Of a stretch of DNA of 64,000 bases, positions 1-10,906 are shown piece after piece; position 1 is the stretch's first letter; every line of letters starts with the position of its first letter. This stretch comes from Rostrohypoxylon terebratum (Eukaryota; Ascomycota; Sordariomycetes; Xylariales; Hypoxylaceae), in assembly GCA_022497145.1 (NCBI GenBank), contig MU385867.1, positions 1-64,000 on the forward strand, read 5' to 3'. The notes beneath the pieces are model-generated. The model was not told the origin of the DNA and ran no database searches. It saw only the letters and a program-made list of their open reading frames with translations. The position numbers and the translations under genes were made by a program.

Positions 1-156
1 GACGTCTTCTGATGACATCACAATGTGAGATAATGATTAGATAGCTGAGAGATCTCATAGATCTCATCTCGAGAGAGAAGACCTTTTCGTCTTCTTTTCT
101 CTCTCAAGAAACAATCATTCAATCCATCAAGAATCAATCCATAAGGTCTCCTAACA
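1..156. mobile_element. Possible 3' end of an LTR (solo or truncated retrotransposon terminus)
   Basis: This segment runs from the window edge to a CTCCTAACA end at 156. It contains the direct/inverted short repeats GAGATCTCATAGATCTCATCTC and a pyrimidine-rich AAGACC..TTTTCGTCTTC block, and it is followed at once by a very AT-rich stretch. A terminal ..ACA with such composition resembles fungal Copia-type LTRs. The left end, a target-site duplication and any retrotransposon proteins lie outside the window or are absent, so this is a resemblance only. Confidence 0.3.
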
Positions 157-300
157 ATATATAAATTATATTTTTTAATTATTTTTATATAATTAAAGTT
201 TTTTATAAAAATAATATATATAATAATATAATTAATACACGTCTTAATTAATTAAAACGATTTTAAGGCTATTATTACGTAATAAGATCCAATATATCCC
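157..300. other. AT-rich tract, possibly RIP-mutated
   Basis: Nearly pure A/T sequence with runs such as TTTTTTAATTATTTTTATATAA. No reading frame is supported. Repeat-induced point mutation next to a transposon remnant would give this composition, but simple AT-richness is also possible. From 300 to 548 is the presumed promoter and 5' leader of the RTG2-type gene, with TAGGTAGGTAGG repeats at about 330-365. Confidence 0.35.
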
Positions 301-548
301 ACTCCACGCCTGTAGTCACTACCTATTAGTAGGTAGGTAGGACGATCCTAGTAGGTAGGTCCTCTACGTAATACCTCCCACTTTTAAACCTTGAAGGTTG
401 AGGCTTGCGCACCTGAGCCTGCCTAAGCCTAACTCCGCTTCTCTCTTGATTCAATCTCCGATTGATAACATTTGAACATTTGATCATCATTCGAACACCA
501 GCACCTAAAGTAGCGATTCTTGATTCTAAGATTATAACGCTGAACAAC

Positions 549-2505
549 ATGGCTTCTTCGACTGACGTTGTTCAACTTGAAAATTTTGCATCCAAGATGC
601 CACATTGGGATCCCGACCTCACCAACCACCTCTTCGCTTTAGTTGACATGGGAAGGTTTGTTACATTACATACATCGTTGCTCTGCTCGAACCCCATTTC
701 CCTACCTAAAGTCCCTAAAGTCTTTGATATTTCAGTCACATTCATCTCCCACTCATCTACCATTCATTTCTAGTCTCGGGTCTCTTTTCTGCTTCATAAT
801 AACCTCGTATAGCAATGGGATACGATTCTCCATCTCCGATCTGTCACCTCCACAGACTCGCCTCTTGAGATGCGTATATCGCGAACGTGCTGGCATATCC
901 CTATTTGATGCACTCAACACATCTCCCTCGACTAGCCATTTGGTGTTTCCGCAAAATGTCATTGACCAGGTCTCCAAGACGTTGACACGGTTCAAATCTA
1001 TTGCCAATGACTTTGGCGTGCCGGCAGAACATATCTCTGTCTTCGCTACAGAAGCCATGCGGAAAGCCGAAAATGCGGATTCTATGCTAAATGCTATCTT
1101 CAAAACCTCACAATTGGGCGTTCATGTGCTCGCTCCAGAAGTTGAAACTTTGTTTGGTGCTATGGGTGCAAGGGGTGGTTTCGCAGAGGTGGAAGGCTTA
1201 TTTCTAGACTTAGGAGGCGGTTCGGTTCAGATGACTTATCTGAACTCGTCGACTAACGGCTATGAGAAGGCCGCGGCACAATTAGGGAGAAGCCTACCTT
1301 TCGGGGCAGCCAGGTTAATAACAATTCTAGAGGATGGCGAGACTGAAGCTCGGGCCAACGCCTTGAACAATCTACGCGAGCGCATGCGAGATGCTTTCGC
1401 GAAGCTGCAACATCAATTCCCATCATTGATAGACACTCAGACCAACCAGGAGAACGGTGGTGTCGATATATACCTTTGCGGTGGAGGTTTCAGGGGTTAC
1501 GGAAGCATGCTGATGCACACAGATTCCATTCAGCCGTACCCAATACATGCAGTCGGGGCATATACGGTACAGGGTTCAGTCTTCAGTCAGACTAAGCACA
1601 TGTGCAAAGTCAATGACGAATATGATGGCAGAATCCCCGGTATTTCAAAGCGACGTCGCCAGCAGTTTCCAGCTATCGCCGCGGTTGTGGAAGCCCTGGT
1701 AGATGCAGTTCCTCGGATTCGCACTGTCACGTTTTGCAGCGGTGGCAATCGGGAGGGTGCTTTATTTATGATGCTTCCCCAAGTCATAAAAGAGCAAGAT
1801 CCTTTATCAATTCTCCACCCAATTAATAGCAAGGTGGAGTTTGAAACTCTCCAGTCGGTGCTAGATATTGTGCAATCATCTCTACCCGCAGATGTCGATT
1901 TTTCCGATATTCCAACCGTGTTTACTCTAGGACTTGGTCCCCTTTTCGCCAATAGCATTTGGACGCGTGTCGGGGAACCAAGCGATGCAAATGCTGCCTT
2001 TGAATTACAGCAAGCCATCCACCGCGACCCAAGTGCGCCTGGTCTGAGTCACTTAGCCCGCGCAGTCCTAGCCTTGACTCTTTGTTCTAGATGGGGGACT
2101 GACCTCGGTCCTGCTGACAAGCTGCTCCGACGCAATCTACAGAAACTTGTCGATCGGTCGAATCCCGAGGCTAACTTTTGGGCCGAGTACATCGGTGCAG
2201 TCGCGAATATATATTCTATACTTTGTCCAGCCAAACCGAATACTGTCAGCAAAACCAAGAATGTAGTGAAGTAAGTTACTTTTAATGACTTGTCGTGGCC
2301 ATGTTGACCATGTTACAGATTCATTCCGACTATGAAAAATGGAAGGACGGTGGATAAGGTGTTTCTAACCATCTCACTATCTCCAAGCATTTACCAGAAC
2401 TTAGATCATCGACAGCTAGCAAGTTGTTTCAAGGATATTCGGAAGCACCGAGGTACCGCAAATAAGACGAAAGTCGAGCTCTTTTTACATAGAATCGACT
2501 CCTAA
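549..2505 (+). CDS. RTG2: Retrograde regulation protein 2 (Ppx/GppA phosphatase family)
   Basis: Three exons (549-655, 813-2270, 2319-2505) join in frame to give 583 residues; the splice sites are GTTTGT..TATAG and GTAAGT..TACAG. The first junction rebuilds the family's N-terminal phosphate-binding strand, LVDMGSNGIRFSI. A glycine-rich LDLGGGSVQMTY at about residue 190 is the second actin-like ATPase phosphate loop, and GGGFRGYG and FCSGGNREG follow further on. This is the exopolyphosphatase/ppGppase fold (ASKHA superfamily). In yeast, Rtg2 relays mitochondrial dysfunction to the Rtg1/Rtg3 factors and sits in the SLIK complex. Filamentous fungi usually have one such gene, and its signalling role there is inferred from homology. 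The start ATG follows AACAAC and is the first in frame with the conserved N-terminus. Confidence 0.9.
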
Positions 2506-2853
2506 CTCTAGAAATACTGAGATGACAAGACTACACAAACACGACCCAATAGACGACGCTCGTGTTTTGACTAGGGAATGGAATGCCCCTCCGCGATGCT
2601 GATACCGGCAGCGAATGTCCTCAAACAAGCAATATGCCTTTCAAAGTGTTTCCTCCCCCTATCATAACAAGGCATAATGCAGTCTCAAAATGCGAATGGG
2701 TATCAGCCTGTCGCAAAACTCCTTCGCTAAACCGCCGACCACCACCAGATCATAGACTCGTGTTGAAATTCTGCTTGAAACTCCGGATCCTAACCCAATA
2801 AAAAAACACAGCAAGAAAGGAAGTGCTAAGCAACTTATGTTACGGCTGCATTC
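2506..2853. other. Short intergenic region between convergent genes
   Basis: This 348 bp stretch separates the 3' ends of the RTG2-type gene and the Zn2Cys6 gene. It presumably holds both 3' untranslated regions and polyadenylation signals (for example CAATAAAAAAACA near 2797). No reading frame is supported. Confidence 0.5.
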
Positions 2854-4901
2854 TTATCGCCTAGCTCGCTTAGACGCTCGAGTCCCGGACCGCGTGACGC
2901 CTCTTTGTGGACCAATTAACAGGTTACAGATGAGGCGGTCGAACATAGAAGGGTTTTGGTTGGGGTCTTGAACACGGTCTTGGATGCCTTGGTCTAAAAT
3001 GAGTGGTTAGCCTACCAGCCTCTTCATCTGACGGGATGTTTCGGTGCAACATACAGAATTCGTCTCGGCACCTCTCGACCCTCCAAAAATCGATATTTAA
3101 TTGCCTTTTAATTGGGGTTCCGTCATCGGCCATCGGTTCCGGCTTCTTTTTACCGAAGCAAACTTCGCACATTACAATCAAGTTGCTGAATAGACTTGTT
3201 GTTACGCTTTCTATTCGTATCCGGTCACCGCAGAGATCTAGTAGAAGCGTCAGGTCAACCTTGGCGAGCGAGACAAAAACATGACTTTGCGCTTACTTTC
3301 CGCTTGGTTGAGGGTAAATATGTCCCGATACATCAGGATAAACTGCATCATACAGGTCCAGAGGGGCAATCGATCATGCGGTTTATCCAAGATTCTCCAA
3401 AATGATGTCGTGATGTCTACTTCAAGTGCCTTCATTCTGGAGAGGGCGATCCCCTTCAGGTCCTGGCAGATATGATGGGGGAGTTCCTCTAGAGAAGCGC
3501 CTGGGAACTTTTGGCAGTAGAATCTCTGCTGTCGCCATATCATATACATGCACCTCATCACATGGACCTGACGGACAAGCTGATGCTAATCATCCGTTAG
3601 TAGGCATGCTGAGGGAATTGCTAGGGAGGGACTAATGTGGCACTCACATGCGGTAGATAACGGTTTTCTTCCTGGGCGTATCTGCTAATCAGAACATCTA
3701 GAGCAGGCTGAAAGCAGTCGCTGTTGTCGTTGAGCATATAACACGAAGCCCAACTGATAAGCACTGCATCCTCAGGGGTATGGTGCGGATTCAAAACATA
3801 TTGTTGTGTTGTTTGCCATGACTGGCTGCCGTTGGCATGATTGCTCTCGTCGCGCGAGACGGAGATTTTTAAGGGCAGCTCAGCTGTGGAACACGGATTG
3901 AAGAACACGTCCCACACTTGTGGGTTGCCCCTCTGCGGCGCGGCAGGGGTGTGTACCTTGGTCCCTAACACGAGAATCAATTAATATCTAGAACTTCGTC
4001 CCTAAACGACGGTAACGATGAAGGGTAACGTACTCGAGATGACCTGAAAAACGAGATCGCTGTGGCTTGAAGGGCGTCGGAAACACATATGCCTGGCTAG
4101 TTCGCCATCATCGCCGTACTTGGTTGCATCAGTCGTGCATTTTGAGCAAGGGCTTTGCTGGTCGCACTTCGAGCTGATTAGGAAGAGAGCAATGAATAAT
4201 GAATAATGAAGAAAATAAGAGAAAGGAAAGGAGAGGAGGGGAATTGAAAATGGTGGTGGCGGTGGTTAGGGGGGAGGGGGGCGGGGGGTCTAACTTACTG
4301 GGACTTTGCGCGTTTTGCAACGGAAACAGGCGCCAATTTTGCGCATCTGAGCGACCTTTTCTGGGTTATCTAGGGGGCGATGTCGTTTGCCGCGGCTTAG
4401 ATGAGAGTCGGCCGAACCAGAACTGTGGTACGCCGATGATGACGCGCCGCTGGAGGAGGCCGGAGAGTGTGGGTTACTACTACCGAATCCCTGAACGTCG
4501 GACCCACCCGAGCCGATTGTGCTGTCTATTTCCATCTGCCATGGATAAGACTCGACTCCGTTAGGTCTGATCTCTCGCGCCGGCACGGTAAAACGATCAT
4601 CGTGTTGTTTGACCTTCTCGACAGCTTCCTTGAAATGGAAAGCGTTGTCCTCGGTGGACCTGGGGGAGGGCGCACCGTCTTCCTCCGAAGGACCGGAGGT
4701 TAGGCCCGGGATAGACGAGGCGTCGGACCGGCTCCGCGAGTCGGCATCGGTGGCTGGCGTTCCCTCGTAGAAGCGTTTATAATCAAAGTACTGGTCGAAT
4801 TCATCCGGTGGGGCATGTCCCTTGGGTTGTCTCCTCTTGGGTAGCCCGCCAATAAAGTCAGGGATCTGGGAGGTGATCTGGGATAGGTCGTTGTTGCTCA
4901 T
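2854..4901 (-). CDS. Zn(II)2Cys6 transcription factor with internal, atypically spaced cluster
   Basis: Six exons on the minus strand (4901-4299, 4166-4034, 3964-3648, 3567-3297, 3237-3055, 2993-2854) close without a stop to 548 residues. The first splice joins ACFRCKTRKVP to CDQQSPCSKC, giving C192-x2-C195-x6-C202-x5-C208-x2-C211, the binuclear zinc cluster of GAL4-type regulators. The last cysteine is probably C229, a gap of 17 residues where 6-9 is usual. About 190 low-complexity residues (Ser, Asp, Pro, Gly) precede the cluster, whereas most family members carry it near the N-terminus. The C-terminal 300 residues hold no domain I can name but contain well-formed blocks such as ITTSFWRILDKPHDRLPLW and LIVMCEVCFGKKKPEP. 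It is presumed a nuclear DNA-binding regulator with unknown targets. The fifth intron has GTATGT and GCTAAC signals, which support the distal exon. Confidence 0.8.
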
Positions 4902-7900
4902 GTTGGTCTTTGCGTGGCTCGTGTAAGTCGCCTGTATATGTAGGGTACTGTAGGTACGTCTCTTTGTCTGACCGTGCACGAGACAAATCAGCAAGCGCCA
5001 GCGGGTCGCCTCGGTACCTGAAGTGGGGGAAAACGACGATAAGTGATGATGAGGAACCAAAGGACCACGAGTGATGAACTGTCATGAATCTGCTAAGACA
5101 CCGTCTCATGTCGAGGCCTTGACGACCCCAAGTCCGCATCTGCGAGTACCTTTGAGAGTGCGCATTATGGCGATCATCTCTCATTGGCTATCCTCCGGAA
5201 CTAGGGTCATTCTATTGACCTATAGATACCCCGGTCCAGACCGAACTGGAAGTCACTGCTGCGGATGATTGTGTCGCACCCAAGGCATTGGGTCCTTAGA
5301 TCATGTGACGATAGACCAGCCATCGCGGAGTTTCTCATTGATTAAGCACCGATTTTTGACTTTGTTGTATTTGGGGGGCCAACCAATTATCACGAAGTTA
5401 CATAGTGTTGAGAATTGCAACTTTTTGTATAGGGTTTTGGGGTTTTGGTCTATAATCTACTTTTGGGCCTCGACAGGCTTCCAGCTTCTAAAACTACCTT
5501 CCATATAATTGAGAAAAAGACCTTAGGTAGGCAATACGCTATACGCAATACTCCCCCCCCGGCATTTACTAGCAAATACGGAAATTGCTAATCCTGGGAT
5601 CCAGCCAAGGGACTGTGCATGATTTGCTAAGTACCTAACCAGGTCATTCTGCAGATGCCGCCAATATTGTTACTTTTTTGAACGCTCTTGTCATACCACC
5701 TGTACCAGAGTACCAGGAGTATGTATTGGATGCCAGCTAACTGTACAATACCTAAGTATGGCTAGGTAGGTAAGGTATTTCATGTAGTAGCAGGTATTAA
5801 TAAACGAATTCTGGTTCCGCTCCTTCCTTGCTCACACAGAATTGCTTATCCCTGATCCATGATCCTTCCCCCGATCCTCTATCCAAACCCCAGACTCTCA
5901 CCGAATTTGAGTCGATGATTGCATGACCATTTCTCCTTCCTCGGGAAGGACCCCCCACGCAATCACATAATGAGAACTACTAGGTAGATTCCCAATATTA
6001 AAGCAATGGCCAGCAGGTTTTGTTTTGCTTTCCGTTCCTCTTCTCTTTCTCGTCTGCATGCCCTACCAGCGATGGAATCTTCCCAGGTGAGCTTTCTCAA
6101 ACTAGAAGTCTAGGTATGCGAAAGCGGTTCCAAGCGGAATCGCAACAGGTAAGAACCTTTTCATACATGAGCAACGAGTGCTGTTAGTAAAGTCAGTGTG
6201 AGGATAGCTGCAACTAGGCTCACTGTGATCGAGCCCCTTCCTGCACAGAGCGGCGTAGAGTAACGCAGGAGGTAGCAGGAGGTAGGCGTCTGGGTAGTCA
6301 ATCATCGATGCATCAGTATTCTGCGAGCACGCCCTACAATGCTGTTGGAATCTCATAGAGGCTGATTTACTAAAGAAAGTAGACATGCATAAAGATCCGG
6401 CTGCTAATGGTTCGACAGATAATCGACGACGGACGTCAATATCATAATATGACGAAACTAACAGCAGTTTTCATAAACGAGTCGCTTGCTAGTCTTTGAT
6501 GGAGGTACGTGATCCTAAATGAATACTGGCATAGTTATAGAAACTGACTATACGTTTAGCATGCTCTTATTCAAGCTTTATATCCCGAGTTAGGTAGAAA
6601 TTAAGCTATATCGAGTAGATACGAGGATCACCAAGGCGGGAAATATGGATCCTCGAGTGTCCCTCAATGTCGCTAGAAAACTACGGAGATCTGGAGTCAG
6701 AACAGATTGGATTCTTCTAATGTACAAATTTCAACGAGCTCTTGAACTCGATTGAGATTTCACCCTAATCAACCACAGAAACAATCTCGCCAACTATGTA
6801 CAGAGTCTCGGCAGTATTGATTCTTCGACAGCGCGTTGTATCTAGGGGATCTAGGGATTTTGCTTCGCAGCATGTACTCGCTATAAGAAGTTTCATGTTG
6901 ATACACCCCACGAAGCCATGATAGCCTGTGGCTGTTCCAAGAAAAGGAGTCATTGGTTATTTGATCTTCGGTATTTGAGCCATGGAGGGTTATTTCAACT
7001 CGTCTCTTGATGACTTGGCAAGCCACGACTTGATAAGTTGTTCCGTTGTCAAGTGTGGCAAGGCTTGTCAATGATATGACCGCGTCCATTCGGATCGGAG
7101 ATGGCGTGGATGGCGTGGAGTAGGCCCCTGGCAGAAGAGAGCTGTTGCATGACCGCGATCCCTCTGTCATACGTCGTGTTCCGCACCACTAATATCATCA
7201 TGGCTGCATGCGGGTAGAATCGCTGGTACTTAACAGTTGGATCTGCAATGTTTGTTTTCACGACATCTGAAGCCAAGCGTCTAGTGCCAGCGGTAAATTA
7301 TGTAAGTTATCCACATACGACATATGTACAAGGCATATATGAGCGATATTCTGCCAAATACTAACAAGTTACAACGTAGCTTAACAAAAAAAACACTAGC
7401 AGATTGACTATCAATGATGGGAGAAGATACCTACCTCAGCTGACCTACCTAGTAGTTAGGTAATAGGTAAGTTTGGTATGGACAAGAGGTTGTGGCTGTT
7501 TTTCTTTTTGTGGCTAGTTATGTGGCTAGTTATGTGGATAACCTGATAGTTAATTGTGGCGGATGTATGCTGTACAAGTACTTCGTAAGAATCATGGTAA
7601 AAATCCACCGATGGGTCGCGCTGCACCCGCTGGTTTTGGAAGACTGACGCAACTTCTTAACACCTGGATCATAATAATAACGGTTTTTTATTTCACCTTG
7701 AACGAAGCAGTATAAAAAAAAAAAAAGAAGAAAAACCATACAGCTAACAACTTAACAACTTGGCTTATTTGTCGAAACCCCTTACCAACTGTCCAATTGT
7801 ACAATAAGCAGTCTTTATTTTCATTGATTGCCTACACTTTTCACTTTTCTCTTTATCATTGTCATTAACACATATATAAAAATACAATACATGTCGGTAG

Positions 7901-8367
7901 GCCAGCAGATTTTTCGGATTTCTTCGCTAAAGAAAATCCAAGTCGAAATCCAAGGACTTCTATACAGACCTTATGGACCTTATGGACCTTATGGATGGCT
8001 AGTAATCCAGCGGAGCCTTCACACTAATAATCAGACAAGTCAGAACAGTCAGACCAATCACGTCACTCCGACGATCGAGCTGGCGGGACACTGCAGTGAC
8101 ACAGTTTTGGCCCCTCCCCCTCCTTCCTCGCCAACCACTGGTGCTCCTGTTACAATCACCCGCTCGTCCTTAACCAAACCTAATTTTTGCCATCCGCAAT
8201 CACATACGCAATCTTCCTTTTCTCTTCCTATTCATATCAAACCATTGACGTCTCCAACTCCATCCTTCAAAATTGCGTCTCAACGCACTGCTCAGCTAGC
8301 TCGTCACATTTCGAGCCCTACTCCTACTTCTTCTATCGATACCAATAGTCCTTCATCCCCACCCAAA
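4902..8367. other. 3.5 kb intergenic region between divergent Zn2Cys6 and IPP1 genes
   Basis: No reading frame here is convincing. The part near 4900-5200 is probably the 5' leader of the zinc-cluster gene, and 7800-8367 is the IPP1 promoter and leader, with CT-rich tracts and a tandem 9-mer at 7967-7996. An 8-9 bp C run lies at about 5551. Short minus-strand frames at 6765-7276 break repeatedly and show no family motif. Confidence 0.5.
7967..7996 (+). repeat. Tandem 9-mer (ACCTTATGG) repeat in IPP1 leader region
   Basis: Three head-to-tail copies of ACCTTATGG lie about 370 bp upstream of the IPP1 start. They fall in an open frame that continues towards IPP1, but the conserved IPP1 N-terminus starts later, so this is most likely leader or promoter sequence. 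Confidence 0.7.
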
Positions 8368-9454
8368 ATGGCTTCGCAGTTCGGCGTCCGCAAGGTCGCT
8401 GCCCCCAACACCTTGGAGCACCGAGTCTACATCGAGAAGGACGGTGTCCCCATCTCAGCTTTCCACGACGTTCCCCTCTATGCCAATCCAGAGCAGACAG
8501 TCCTCAACATGATTGTCGAGATTCCTCGATGGACTAATGCCAAACTTGAGGTAATTTACCTTAGCGACACAGCTTTAGCCGATACGCGTAGCCTTTTCAC
8601 ACTAACGTTCCTTACCCTTCAAGATTTCCAAGGACGAGCTTCTCAACCCTATCAAGCAAGACATCAAGAAGGGAAAACTACGATATGTCCGCAACTGCTT
8701 CCCCCACAAGGGTTACCTATGGAACTACGGTGCCTTCCCTCAGGTATGATACACAGATACACATACAAATGCCCACCTCGTACTTGTCATCTTCGTACTT
8801 ACTAAGACTATCCGTGACCCTTATAGACCTGGGAAGATCCCAACTCGATCCACCCCGAGACCAAGGCCAAGGGAGACAACGACCCTCTTGATGTTTGCGA
8901 GATTGGCGAGCTAGTCGGCTATCCCGGCCAGGTGAAGCAAGTCAAGGTGCTTGGTGTTATGGCTTTACTTGATGAGGAAGAGACCGACTGGAAGGTCATT
9001 GTCGTCGACGTAAACGACCCTCTGGCACCTAAGCTCAACGATGTCGAGGATGTTGAGCGACATCTCCCCGGTCTTTTGCGGGCTACTAACGAATGGTTCC
9101 GTATCTACAAGATCCCTGATGGAAAGCCCGAGAACCAGTTCGCGTTCACCGGTGAATGCAAGAACAAGGCGTGAGTATTGCCATGGTCTCTATGCTTAGT
9201 TTTGGTTCATTACTAATGCAGTGCGTAGTTATGCCTTTGACGTTATTCGCGAGTGCAGTGAGGCATGGGACAGACTAATCACCGGCAAGACTCAGCCCGG
9301 CGGTATCTCTACGACCAACTTAAGCGTGAACCACTCGCCGAGCCGTGTCGGCTCCGAGCAGCTGCCTCCTCTACCACCTAACGAGGAACTCCTTCCCGAG
9401 AAGATTGACAGCTCGATTGACAAGTGGTTCTTCATCAGCGGTGCTGCCGCGTAA
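8368..9454 (+). CDS. IPP1: Soluble inorganic pyrophosphatase
   Basis: Four exons (8368-8550, 8624-8743, 8827-9170, 9229-9454) encode 290 residues, the usual length of fungal cytosolic family I pyrophosphatases. The signature GDNDPLDVCEIG has Asp118, Asp120 and Asp123, which bind the catalytic metal ions. Flanking conserved blocks are VEIPRWTNAKLE, KGKLRYVRNCFPHKGY, WNYGAFPQTWEDP and DEEETDWKV. It hydrolyses pyrophosphate to two phosphates in the cytosol and so drives nucleic acid, protein and sterol precursor synthesis; the gene is essential in yeast. The start ATG follows CCCAAA and begins MASQFGVRKVAAPNT, a normal N-terminus for the family. An upstream open frame running into exon 1 is leader sequence, not protein. 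Confidence 0.96.
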
Positions 9455-9878
9455 GCTGCTAGCATGTGACTGGACCTGGTAGAGAAAAGTTAGACGGATA
9501 TGTGAGCTTGAGCATTTTAAATTTTACAGAAGCTCTGTCCCATTTGATAGCTTATTTGATAGCTTATTCTGCGTGACGCCTCATATGCGTTGGCTTATAT
9601 CGAACACATGCCTTCACAACCCACCTTATTTCCATCACCCCGGGAGCTCGTAATTTCGGTACATTTACAAAACCTATGGAATGTGGCTTTCTTATGCTCT
9701 TAGGAATTAGACAGCGAGAGATGATATTGTGCCCAATGTCCTGAACAGAACGCCGATTGATGCTTAGTGTATATGGTCGTAGAAAATACTTCATATACCT
9801 GGCCACCTAGGTCCTAGGTAGGAAAGGTATCTAATACCTAGCCTAGCAACAGATTGGTCATGTGAATGAATTGTAAGA
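9455..9878. other. Intergenic region between convergent IPP1 and MRPL44
   Basis: A 424 bp stretch with the 3' ends of both neighbouring genes. A duplicated TTTGATAGCTTATTTGATAGC lies at 9543-9567, and a CCTAGGTCCTAGGTAGG motif at about 9805-9825. No gene is seen. Confidence 0.5.
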
Positions 9879-10233
9879 TTAACCGTCTGCCAGGTCGGCT
9901 TGCTTTTGCAAGGCTCGAGAATGTCTATCCACCTCTTCTATGATACCCTTGATTCCTAGTTTCTCACCGTCCAGATTCATTTCTTTCCCGTCCTCTTCGA
10001 CACGCAGTTAGTAGGAGAGATGTGAGCGGGTTATATTATTTTGGGTTGGACGCACTGAATTTTACGAGAAGGGTAGCGGGTAAGGTGGAGGCTCGTGGCA
10101 AGAGAGTAGTGTTTATTTGCATGCTTTGTCGCGCGTTGGGAGGGAGAGAATTGAGGAACAATCGTGTGGCTCTCGAGCGCATAGAGAAGGGGTTGAACTT
10201 GGTGTTCACCTCGGTGATGAATCGTGTGATCAT
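9879..10233 (-). CDS. MRPL44: Mitochondrial large-subunit ribosomal protein mL53 (MRPL44)
   Basis: Two exons (10233-10056 and 9994-9879) join across a 61 nt intron (GTGCGT..CTAAC..GAAG) to give 97 residues, matching the roughly 98-residue yeast Mrpl44. The protein starts MITRFITEVNTKFNPFS, includes LPPNARQSM, and the splice rebuilds LLVKFKDGKEMNLD followed by LGIKGIIEEVDRHSRALQ, all typical of this small thioredoxin-fold mitoribosomal protein. It is a structural component of the 54S mitochondrial ribosomal subunit. The gene is easily missed because neither exon alone gives a full frame and a longer meaningless antisense frame (10022-10372) covers it. It works in the same machine as uL2m at 46.1 kb. 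Confidence 0.9.
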
Positions 10234-10906
10234 TGCGAGTATCGATTTGCGATTTGCCTGCTATATTCTTTTGAGGAAATTAATTAATACCCAGTATTTA
10301 TTTATATTTCTCGTTCTTGCGATTGTAATCTTTCCTATGCGTCAATGCGCACCACTTACTTGTTATACATGAGATCGACTCTGCCTTCCGATACTATAGA
10401 TTCTACATAATATAGATTTTAACAGCACCAAATCCGAAGATTTTCCCAGCTCTATTGTTGTTCTAGAGGCAGGGAATTGGAGATGTGGCTACGGCTACGG
10501 CTACGGCTGTGGCTGTGGCTGTGGCTGTGCAGTACCTATGTACCTAGCACCTGATAATGTATTGTATTATACCTACTGTTACGTACAATACAGTACGTAA
10601 TAGGTACTGCCTACTACCTACGGTAGGTACTAGGTCTTAGGTACTAGGAATCTAGGATATCACTAAAGGTACCTAGTATAAGCATAAATTCACAGCACCT
10701 AAGGACCTAGCTAGTACCTAGTACGGTTCCATCCAATGGAACTGGCAACGTCACCGTTAACAGTTCCCCTAAATAATTCCCCTTCAACAACTTCCCTAAC
10801 GATCCTGTACCGCGGTTTTATCTCACAAAATTTCATCTTTTTTTCTTACAATAACCATAATAACAACATGCCGAATCGACAAACCCTAGCTTGATACTTG
10901 ACGAAT
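10234..10906. other. Divergent promoter region MRPL44 / SEC20
   Basis: This 673 bp stretch serves two divergent genes. It holds a hexanucleotide repeat at 10486-10529 and a dense block of TACCTA/TAGGTA motifs with inverted repeats at about 10530-10725 (for example TACGTACAATACAGTACGTA). No gene is seen. A TTTCATCTTTTTTTCTTACA pyrimidine tract precedes SEC20. Confidence 0.55.
10486..10529 (+). repeat. Hexanucleotide repeat GGCTAC / GGCTGT
   Basis: About seven tandem GGCTAC and GGCTGT units in the MRPL44-SEC20 intergenic region. It is non-coding in the models given here and likely polymorphic in length. Confidence 0.85.

Noticed and set aside
6765..7276. Overlapping minus-strand frames that might be a relic gene
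   Set aside because: Frames change without splice signals and show no recognisable motif.
7828..8367. Open frame upstream of and in frame with IPP1 exon 1
   Set aside because: The conserved pyrophosphatase N-terminus begins at 8368. The upstream part is low-complexity with a tandem 9-mer and unlike any family member.
10022..10372. 116-codon plus-strand frame
   Set aside because: It lies antisense to the spliced MRPL44 gene, which matches a known family over its whole length.
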